DNA from: DASUKL01 sp036278755
Lineage (GTDB): Bacteria; Chloroflexota; Limnocylindria; Limnocylindrales; CSP1-4
Assembly (NCBI GenBank): GCA_036278755.1
Contig: DASUKL010000019.1
Coordinates: 1-10,468 of the forward strand
Length of the DNA stretch: 10,468 nucleotides
Reading direction: 5' to 3'
The notes below the pieces were generated by a model. It was not told the DNA's origin and searched no databases. It saw only the letters and a list, made by a program, of their open reading frames with translations. This document shows, piece after piece, positions 1-4,878 of the stretch. Every line of letters starts with the position of its first letter. Within the stretch, counting starts at the first letter, position 1. Made by a program: the position numbers and the translations under genes.

Positions 1-138
1 TGGAAGAAGACCAGCACCGGGGCCCTGACACGCTTCTACGACGCCTCCGGCCACGAGATCCCGCTGCTGCGCGGCCGGCAGTTCATCCAGATCGTCCAGC
101 CCTCGATCAAGTTGACCTACAAGGCCGCGCCCGGCTGA
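1..138 (+). CDS. DUF3048 (YerB-like) domain protein, C-terminal end (5' truncated)
   Basis: Frame 1 is open from the window edge to a TGA at 136-138 and gives the last 45 residues of a protein. The pattern WKK, then T-x-FYDASG, then RGRQFIQIV, then a short final beta strand, matches my memory of the C-terminal domain of DUF3048 proteins such as Bacillus YerB (W-K-K...FYD-x-x-G...L-x-R-G-x-T-W-I-Q-I-V-P). These are usually secreted or lipid-anchored proteins of unknown function, found mainly in Firmicutes, Chloroflexota and Actinomycetota. The signal peptide and N-terminal domain lie outside the window, so location cannot be checked. A strong hairpin about 50 bases after the stop suggests transcription ends here, separating this gene from the next. 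The family call rests on a short tail and is moderately sure. Confidence 0.72.
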   Translation, partial: WKKTSTGALTRFYDASGHEIPLLRGRQFIQIVQPSIKLTYKAAPG

Positions 139-190
139 GGGGCACCGGACGGGGCCGTCGCCGCCGCCGGCGACCCTGTCCGGGACCGGA

Positions 191-238
191 TGGAGAACGG
201 CCCGACCGCACGTGCCGGTGGCGGTCGGGCCATCTCCA
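191..238 (+). terminator. Long GC-rich stem-loop, probable transcription terminator
   Basis: A perfect 11-bp inverted repeat (199-209 GGCCCGACCGC with 221-231 GCGGTCGGGCC, 11-nt loop) is extended by an outer 5-bp stem (191-195 TGGAG with 234-238 CTCCA) across a small internal loop. It starts 52 bases after the DUF3048 stop and lies well upstream of the next gene. There is no T-tract, so it is not a canonical intrinsic terminator, but T-poor hairpins are common at gene ends in very GC-rich bacteria. A protein-binding dyad is the alternative. Confidence 0.6.
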
Positions 239-376
239 AGAGGAGGGGGAGCGCCAGCCCGTCGTGCCCGAGCGAGCCGGCTGCCGTTTGTGACGATCAT
301 GCGCGCTGGAGGCCCCGCGACGCAATACGCCCAGATGCGTAGGGCGCCTCCGCCGGCTGGTGCGGACGCCCAGCCC

Positions 377-432
377 CGACCCGTCGATCGGGCCATCGCG
401 CGACCCACCGATCGGGCCCCGCCGCGACCCGT
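377..432 (+). repeat. 24-bp periodic direct repeat upstream of the decarboxylase gene
   Basis: The hexamer CGACCC occurs at 377-382, 401-406 and 425-430, exactly 24 bp apart. The last two copies sit in longer units, 385-408 and 409-432, that share 18 of 24 bases including the block CGATCGGGCC. The array ends about 30 bases before the decarboxylase ATG and overlaps the place where a -35 element would lie for the box at 451. It could be an operator with repeated binding sites or a simple tandem duplication. No known regulator motif is recognised. Confidence 0.45.
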
Positions 433-450
433 TCCCGAGCGTCGAACCCG

Positions 451-463
451 TAGACTGAGCGCA
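451..463 (+). promoter_or_regulatory. Candidate leaderless promoter: -10 box TAGACT before the decarboxylase ATG
   Basis: TAGACT at 451-456 fits the TANNNT -10 consensus and lies 6 bases before the ATG at 463, so transcription would start at or next to the A of the start codon. No Shine-Dalgarno sequence precedes this ATG, as expected for a leaderless mRNA. I see no convincing -35 hexamer 16-18 bases upstream; the region is taken up by the 24-bp repeats. The call is inferred from spacing and composition only. Confidence 0.5.
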
Positions 464-2043
464 TGGTCCCCGCGCCCCACACCGCCGACTCGGAGGCCGC
501 CCTCGACCAGCCTCAGGAGGCCGCCCTCGACCAGGCCCAGCAGGCCGGCCTGGGCGACATGGACGTGGAGGCCTTCCGCCGCGCGGCCCACGCCACGGTG
601 GAGCTGATGGCCGACTATCTGGCCGGGGTCGAGCGCTACCCGGTCCTGCCCCAGCGACAGCCGGGCGAGTTGCGTCCGCTGTTCCCCGCGAGCCCGCCGG
701 AGCAGCCCGAGTCCATCGAGCGGATCCTGGCCGACTATCGGACCCTGGTCGAGCCCAACATCACCCACTGGCAGCACCCGGGATTCTTCGCCTACTTCTC
801 GTCGAGCGGCTCGGGCCCGGGCATCCTGGGCGAGATGCTCATGGCCACGCTCGTGGCCAACGCCATGCTGTGGCGGACGAGCCCGGTCGCGACCGAGCTC
901 GAGGAGGTGACCGTCGACTGGTTCCGCCAGGCCCTGGGCCTCCCGGGCGGCGCGGACGGCTTCACCGGCTTCTACACCGACACGGCCTCCACCTCGAGCC
1001 TCATCGGCCTGGCCGCGGCTCGCCAGTCGAGCGGGCGTGACGTTGCCGCGGAGGGCCTGGTCGAGGCGCCCCGGCTGCGCGTCTATGCCTCGGCCGAGGC
1101 CCACAGCTCCATCGAGAAGGCCTGCATGACCTTGGGCCTCGGGCGGGCCGGGCTGCGCCGCATCCCGGTCGATGACGCCTACCGCATGGACGTGGCGGCC
1201 CTCGAGGCGGCCATCGCCGAGGATCGGGCCGCGGGCCTCGTGCCCTGCGCCGTGGTGGCCACCCTGGGCACGACCGGCTCGACCTCGGTCGACCCCGTCG
1301 ACGCGATCGTCGCGGTCTGCCGTCGGGAGGGGCTGTGGCTGCACGTGGACGCGGCCTACGCCGGGGTCGTGGCCCTCATCCCCGAGCGGCGCGGGCCGTT
1401 CGCCGGCTGGGAGGCCGCCGACTCCATCGTCATCAACCCCCACAAGTGGCTCTTCACGCCGCTCGACTGCTCGCTGTACCTGACCCGCCGTCCGGACGCC
1501 GCCCGCGCCGCCTTCAGCCTCGTGCCGGAGTACCTGCGGACGCGGGATCAGGACCTCCCGGTCCACGACTTCAACGAATCCACGCCCCAGCTGGGCCGAC
1601 GCTTCCGGGCCCTCAAGATGTGGTTCATCGTCCGCTACTTCGGGTTGGAAGGCCTGCGGAGCCGGATCGAGGCCCACATCGAGCTCGCCCAGCGCTTCGC
1701 GGCCTGGGTCGACGATGAGCCCGATGCCGAACGGCTGGCCCCGACCCCCTTTTCGACCGTCTGCTTCCGCTGGCGGCCGGCCCGCTTCAGCGGGCACACG
1801 GCCGAGCCCGAGGTGGCGGCCTACCTCGATGGCCTCAACGAGGCCCTCATGGCTCGGCTCAACGCCGGCGGTGAGGTCTTCCTCTCGCACACCGTCCTCG
1901 CCGGTCGGCTGACGCTACGCCTGGCCGTGGGCAACCTGCGGACCGAGGCCCGCCACGTGGAGCGGGCCTGGGCGCTGGTCCGCGAGCTGGGGCCGCAACT
2001 CGACGCGGAACGCGAGGCGGCGACGGAGGCGGGAGCGGCCTGA
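463..2043 (+). CDS. PLP-dependent group II decarboxylase (aromatic-L-amino-acid decarboxylase family)
   Basis: The 526-residue product has the fold-type I signature of the DOPA/tryptophan/tyrosine decarboxylase family, which removes CO2 from an aromatic amino acid in the cytoplasm. Visible key residues are H214 (AEAHSS, stacks on the PLP ring), D296 (HVDAAYAG, binds the pyridine nitrogen) and K328 (NPHKWLF, Schiff-base lysine). Their spacing nearly equals that of human DDC H192, D271 and K303. The LGRRFRALKMWF block follows the catalytic loop. In that loop the usual Tyr (human Y332) aligns with F370. Family members are near 480 residues; the extra about 32 N-terminal residues include a duplicated octapeptide, EAALDQ(P/A)Q. 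Start 463 is chosen for the TAGACT box 6 bases upstream. M33 (base 559), where family similarity begins, is the alternative. The stop overlaps the next start as TGATG. Substrate is unknown. Confidence 0.93.
   Translation: MVPAPHTADSEAALDQPQEAALDQAQQAGLGDMDVEAFRRAAHATVELMADYLAGVERYPVLPQRQPGELRPLFPASPPEQPESIERILADYRTLVEPNITHWQHPGFFAYFSSSGSGPGILGEMLMATLVANAMLWRTSPVATELEEVTVDWFRQALGLPGGADGFTGFYTDTASTSSLIGLAAARQSSGRDVAAEGLVEAPRLRVYASAEAHSSIEKACMTLGLGRAGLRRIPVDDAYRMDVAALEAAIAEDRAAGLVPCAVVATLGTTGSTSVDPVDAIVAVCRREGLWLHVDAAYAGVVALIPERRGPFAGWEAADSIVINPHKWLFTPLDCSLYLTRRPDAARAAFSLVPEYLRTRDQDLPVHDFNESTPQLGRRFRALKMWFIVRYFGLEGLRSRIEAHIELAQRFAAWVDDEPDAERLAPTPFSTVCFRWRPARFSGHTAEPEVAAYLDGLNEALMARLNAGGEVFLSHTVLAGRLTLRLAVGNLRTEARHVERAWALVRELGPQLDAEREAATEAGAA
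492..539 (+). repeat. 24-bp tandem duplication in the decarboxylase N-terminus
   Basis: Two adjacent 24-bp units (492-515 and 516-539) share their first 19 bases, GGAGGCCGCCCTCGACCAG, and differ only near the end. The unit is a multiple of three, so it encodes a duplicated octapeptide (EAALDQPQ, EAALDQAQ) ahead of the conserved decarboxylase domain. Conservation of frame is consistent with this stretch being translated from the 463 start, although it does not prove it. Confidence 0.75.
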
Positions 2044-3323
2044 TGGAGCTGCGGTCGGACGGCGCTCCGGATCGCCTCGAGTCGCTCCGCCCGGAGGTCG
2101 CCGCCGTCCTCGAGGATGGCCTGGGACGCCTGCGGGCCCTGGGTGTCGACGGGGCGGGCAGCGGCGACAGCGACGGCGCCGGTGCCCGCGACGGCGCCCG
2201 TGCCCGCGACGGCGCCGGTGCCCACGACGGCGCTGACGAGGGCAGCTTCGACCCACGACCCGCGGAGGCCCTGGCCGCGGCCGGCCTGCAGCGCCTCGTG
2301 GTGCCCTTGGCCCGGGGCGGCCTGGGCGCCAGCCTGCGCGAGACGGCCCTCGTCCTGGCCGCCCTGGGCGCCGTGGACGGCTCGGCGGCCCTGGGCCTCG
2401 CGATGCACAGCCAGATCCTGGGCGGGGCCCTCCAGGCCGCGGCCGGCAGCTGGCCGCTGCCGCTGCTCCGCGAGGTGCTGGAGGCTGCCCTGGGTGACGA
2501 CGGCTGGATCGGTAGCGCCGCCGCCGAGGAGCGGGCCGGCAGCCCGCAGCGCGGGGCGCGGCTCGACACCACGGCCGAGCTGCAACCCCAGGGCACCTAC
2601 CGGATCGAAGGCGCCAAGGCCTGGGTCACCTGGCTGCCGACGTTGCGCTACCTCCTGGTCTCGGCCCGCCTGGGGGAGGGGACCGGCATCTTCCTCCTCG
2701 AGCGCGGCACGCCCGGGCTCGAGGGCGACGGCCGATTCGATGCGCTCTCGTTACGGGCCTCGGGGAGTGGCCACCTCCGCCTCGATGGTGTCGAGGCCCC
2801 CGCCGAGCGGCTCGTTTCCTGCCGGGAGGCCCATTCCGCGGACCCACGCGGGCCAGCCCCCCAAGCCTGGTTCGGCCTCGCCGTGGCGGCCACCTACCTG
2901 GGCATCGGCGAGGGCGCGCGGGCGGCCGTGGCGGCGTTCGCCCGCGAGCGCCGGCCAGCCGATGCGCCACGCGGCATCGGGGCCCTGCCCATCGTCGCCG
3001 CCCGCCTCGGCCGACTTGACGCTACGCTGCGGGTGGCGCGGCTGGTCACGCTCGAGACGGCCCGCCGCTGGGATGCCGCCGCGAGCGACGCGACGGCCCG
3101 GGCGGCGCTCCTGGGCGAGGTGGCCCTGGCCAAGCTGACGGCCACCAACGCGGCCGTCTCGGCCACCGAGGAGGCACTCCGGATCGCCGGAGGCCCGGGC
3201 CTCAGCCAGGGCCCCCTGGAGCGGGCGTTCCGCGACGCCCGGGCCGGGCTCATCCATCCGCCCCTCGACGACATCAGCTACCAGTCCTTCGCCCGGCGCC
3301 TGCTGGAGGCGCCGCAAGACTGA
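2043..3323 (+). CDS. Acyl-CoA dehydrogenase-like flavoprotein with non-canonical active site
   Basis: The 426-residue protein has the acyl-CoA dehydrogenase layout: an N-terminal helical domain (FDPRPAEALAAAGLQRLVVP, then GGLGAS), a middle beta domain (EERAGSPQ, then YRIEGAKAWVTW) and a C-terminal helical domain (IAGGPGLSQGPLERAFRDAR). The family oxidises acyl-CoA thioesters with FAD and hands electrons to ETF. Two features are odd. Where medium-chain enzymes carry the catalytic Glu (IYEGT), this protein reads IHPPLDD, with P406 at about the Glu position; the alternative isovaleryl-CoA-type Glu (DLERL) aligns to AWFGL. A DGAGAR-type repeat linker of about 25 residues also interrupts the N-terminal domain at about residues 36-66. 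It may be a non-dehydrogenase relative, such as a flavin monooxygenase of the DszC type. Its start overlaps the decarboxylase stop (TGATG), implying translational coupling. The family is sure, the reaction is not. Confidence 0.88.
   Translation: MELRSDGAPDRLESLRPEVAAVLEDGLGRLRALGVDGAGSGDSDGAGARDGARARDGAGAHDGADEGSFDPRPAEALAAAGLQRLVVPLARGGLGASLRETALVLAALGAVDGSAALGLAMHSQILGGALQAAAGSWPLPLLREVLEAALGDDGWIGSAAAEERAGSPQRGARLDTTAELQPQGTYRIEGAKAWVTWLPTLRYLLVSARLGEGTGIFLLERGTPGLEGDGRFDALSLRASGSGHLRLDGVEAPAERLVSCREAHSADPRGPAPQAWFGLAVAATYLGIGEGARAAVAAFARERRPADAPRGIGALPIVAARLGRLDATLRVARLVTLETARRWDAAASDATARAALLGEVALAKLTATNAAVSATEEALRIAGGPGLSQGPLERAFRDARAGLIHPPLDDISYQSFARRLLEAPQD
2172..2234 (+). repeat. 18-bp minisatellite inside the acyl-CoA dehydrogenase-like gene
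   Basis: Three full 18-bp units (2172-2189, 2190-2207, 2208-2225) and a half unit (2226-2234) each start with GACGGCGC. They encode DGAGAR, DGARAR, DGAGAH and DGA. The period keeps the reading frame. The units lie between the first predicted helix and the next conserved helix of the N-terminal domain, so they form an Asp/Gly/Ala/Arg-rich flexible insert. Near-identical units point to recent slippage. Confidence 0.85.
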
Positions 3324-3325
3324 TC

Positions 3326-3334
3326 AGGAAGGAG
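3326..3334 (+). promoter_or_regulatory. Strong Shine-Dalgarno for osmC
   Basis: AGGAAGGAG lies 7 bases before the ATG at 3342 in the 18-base gap after the acyl-CoA dehydrogenase-like gene. It is one of the two clear ribosome binding sites in the window and fixes the osmC start. Most neighbours rely on overlapping stop and start codons instead. Confidence 0.85.
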
Positions 3335-3341
3335 CCTATCG

Positions 3342-3785
3342 ATGGCCGCAGTGCGCACCGCCGACGTCACCTGGAGCGGGGATCTCCCCAGCGGCTCGGG
3401 AACGATCGACTATGTCGGATCGGGAGCCTTCAGCCGCATGCCCGTGACCTGGGCCTCGCGGACCGAGCGTTCGGACGGACGCACGAGCCCCGAAGAGCTC
3501 CTGGCCGCGGCCCACGCCGCCTGCTACGCCATGGCCTTCTCGAACGGGCTGGCCAAGGCCGGCCATACGGCCGAGCAGCTCTCGGTGCGCGCGGCGGTCA
3601 CCTTCGACAACGTCGACGGCGGCTGGAAGGTGGCCTCCAGCGCCCTGACCGTCAAGGGTCGGGTGCCGGGCCTCAGCGACGAGGAGTTCGTCAAGCTGGC
3701 CGAGGCGGCCAAGGACGGCTGCCCGATCTCCGGCGCGATCAAGGGCAACGTCGCCCTCTCGGTCGACGCCAGCCTCGAGGGCTGA
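3342..3785 (+). CDS. osmC: OsmC family peroxiredoxin
   Basis: The 147-residue product matches OsmC over its whole length. OsmC proteins reduce organic hydroperoxides in the cytoplasm using two redox cysteines. Both are present: C61 in PEELLAAAHAAC and C127 in DGCPIS, with the same 66-residue spacing as E. coli OsmC Cys59 and Cys125. The N-terminal W-S/E-G-D and G-x-G-T pattern and the conserved Arg/Glu of WASRTE are also visible. It sits 18 bases after the flavoprotein gene with its own strong ribosome binding site, and is probably co-transcribed. Flavoproteins can leak peroxide, so a protective role for the unit is plausible but inferred. OsmC rather than Ohr is favoured by the PEELIGAAHAAC-like first motif. 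Confidence 0.93.
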   Translation: MAAVRTADVTWSGDLPSGSGTIDYVGSGAFSRMPVTWASRTERSDGRTSPEELLAAAHAACYAMAFSNGLAKAGHTAEQLSVRAAVTFDNVDGGWKVASSALTVKGRVPGLSDEEFVKLAEAAKDGCPISGAIKGNVALSVDASLEG

Positions 3786-3786
3786 C

Positions 3787-4176
3787 GTGCCGCCCATCGA
3801 GCAGCTCCAGCGGCCGCCGCAGATCTACCTCGAGAAGCTGCTGCGGCAGGGCATCCTGACCACCGGGCTGCTGCTCGAGGTCTCCGAGACGCCCACCCGG
3901 CGGCAGTACCTGGCCGACCAGATCACGGCCACCACGAACGACATCAACGACTGGCGTGACGAGGCCCTCCTGCTCAACCTCGCCAGCTTCGGCCCGGCCG
4001 AGAAGACGCTCTTCATCCAGGCCGGCATCGTCGGTATCACCGATCTGGCCGGGCTCAGCCTCGAAGCCTTCAAGGCCCGCATCGAGCGGGCCGCCGGCGA
4101 GCTGGGCCAGGACCCGCCGTCCGAGCTCCAGCTGGAGGGCTGGTGGGAGCAGGCTCAGACGCTCGAAGAGGAATAG
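3787..4176 (+). CDS. Small DUF4332-like helix-hairpin-helix protein
   Basis: This 129-residue protein starts at a GTG one base after the osmC stop, so it is probably coupled to it; GAGGG at 3777-3781 may serve as a weak ribosome binding site. It is predicted helical and soluble, with no signal or membrane segment. The middle part runs from LLEVSETPTRRQYLADQ through INDWRDEALLLNLASFG to FIQAGIVGITDLAGLS. That order resembles DUF4332: a helix after T-P-x-x-R, a W-containing helix, then a helix-hairpin-helix with A-G-I/V. Such modules often bind nucleic acid or mediate protein contacts, but no function is established for this subgroup. An acidic tail (LEEE) ends the protein. The gene is very likely real; the domain assignment is from memory and only moderately sure. 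Confidence 0.78.
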   Translation: MPPIEQLQRPPQIYLEKLLRQGILTTGLLLEVSETPTRRQYLADQITATTNDINDWRDEALLLNLASFGPAEKTLFIQAGIVGITDLAGLSLEAFKARIERAAGELGQDPPSELQLEGWWEQAQTLEEE

Positions 4177-4188
4177 CCACTCCCCGGT

Positions 4189-4203
4189 CGGGCCTGCGGC
4201 CCG
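4189..4203 (+). terminator. Short hairpin in the 42-base gap before the DUF1461 gene
   Basis: CGGGCC (4189-4194) and GGCCCG (4198-4203) form a 6-bp stem with a TGC loop, 12 bases after the stop of the DUF4332-like gene. It lacks a T-tract and is short, so it may only attenuate transcription, or be chance in GC-rich DNA. Confidence 0.3.
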
Positions 4204-4206
4204 TGC

Positions 4207-4219
4207 CACAATGCCGCCA
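4207..4219 (+). promoter_or_regulatory. Candidate leaderless promoter before the DUF1461 gene
   Basis: CACAAT (4207-4212) lies exactly 6 bases before the ATG at 4219, the same geometry as TAGACT before the decarboxylase gene, and no Shine-Dalgarno sequence is present. It departs from TANNNT at the first base. No -35 hexamer is evident. With the small hairpin just upstream it suggests a second transcription unit beginning here. Confidence 0.4.
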
Positions 4220-4878
4220 TGCGCAGGCTCGCCGCCCTCCTGACCGGCCTGGCCACGGCCGTGGCCATCGTGGGCGCGGCCCTGCTCCTCCTCATGACCC
4301 CGCTCTACATCCACGCCGCCCTGGACGCGTCCGACTCGGCGGCCATCCTGGGCACGACCTCTACCGAGACGTACCGCCTCTCGGATGCGACCGTGGCCGA
4401 GCTGTTCTTCGGCCCGGGCACGTTCGCCGAGCAGTGGCGACAGAGCTGTCCGGACGCCGCCCAGGCTTCGTGCGCGGCCGACGGCCAGGCGTTCTACGAC
4501 CCGGCCGAGGTGCGCCACATGCAGGACGTGCGCACGGTGCTATGGGCCTTCCTGGGCCTCGTCGGGGCGGCCGTCGTCATCCTCGTCGTCGGCCTCCTGC
4601 GGGCCCGCTGGGAGGGCTGGTGGCGGCGGGCCGTGGCCGTCGGGGCGGGGGTGCTGGCGGTCGGGACCGTCATCGTCGGGACCCTCTTCGCCGTCGCCTT
4701 CGACCCCATGTTCACCCTCTTCCATGAGGTCGTCTTCCCGGGCGGTGACTGGGCCTTCGACGCCTCCACCGAGCGCCTCGTCCAGCTCTACCCGATCCCT
4801 TTCTGGGAGCTGACCACGGGCGTCCTGGCCATCGGCATCGTGGTCGCCGGGAGCGCCATCTGGTGGCTGGCCCGATGA
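4219..4878 (+). CDS. TIGR01906/DUF1461 (Lit-like) integral membrane protein
   Basis: The 219-residue protein has four predicted membrane helices: about residues 5-28, 106-128, 136-160 and 196-217. Two sizeable loops, 29-105 and 161-195, lie on the same, probably outer, side. The last loop carries FHEVVFPGGDWAFD and then a LVQLYPIPFW segment. This is the hallmark I recall for TIGR01906/DUF1461 (FHE-x-x-F-P-G-x-x-W-x-F...L-x-x-L-F/Y-P-x-x-F/W). The Pfam family DUF1461 includes Lit, the lipoprotein intramolecular transacylase of some Firmicutes that makes lyso-form lipoproteins. Whether this distant member does so is unknown. Conserved H and D/E in RHMQDVR and FHE are candidate catalytic residues. 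C77 and C85 in the first loop could form a disulfide. Its stop overlaps the next ATG (ATGA), linking it to the site-2 protease. Confidence 0.83.
   Translation: MRRLAALLTGLATAVAIVGAALLLLMTPLYIHAALDASDSAAILGTTSTETYRLSDATVAELFFGPGTFAEQWRQSCPDAAQASCAADGQAFYDPAEVRHMQDVRTVLWAFLGLVGAAVVILVVGLLRARWEGWWRRAVAVGAGVLAVGTVIVGTLFAVAFDPMFTLFHEVVFPGGDWAFDASTERLVQLYPIPFWELTTGVLAIGIVVAGSAIWWLAR

Noticed and set aside
212..607. Forward open frame crossing the intergenic region and the decarboxylase start
   Set aside because: The product is Pro/Arg/Ala-rich without motifs, has no ribosome binding site and runs through the hairpin and promoter region out of frame with the decarboxylase.
1821..2596. Antisense frames over the decarboxylase/flavoprotein junction, including repeated GTGAVA-type peptides
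   Set aside because: The repeats are the mirror of the 18-bp minisatellite in the sense gene; no start signal or domain supports translation.
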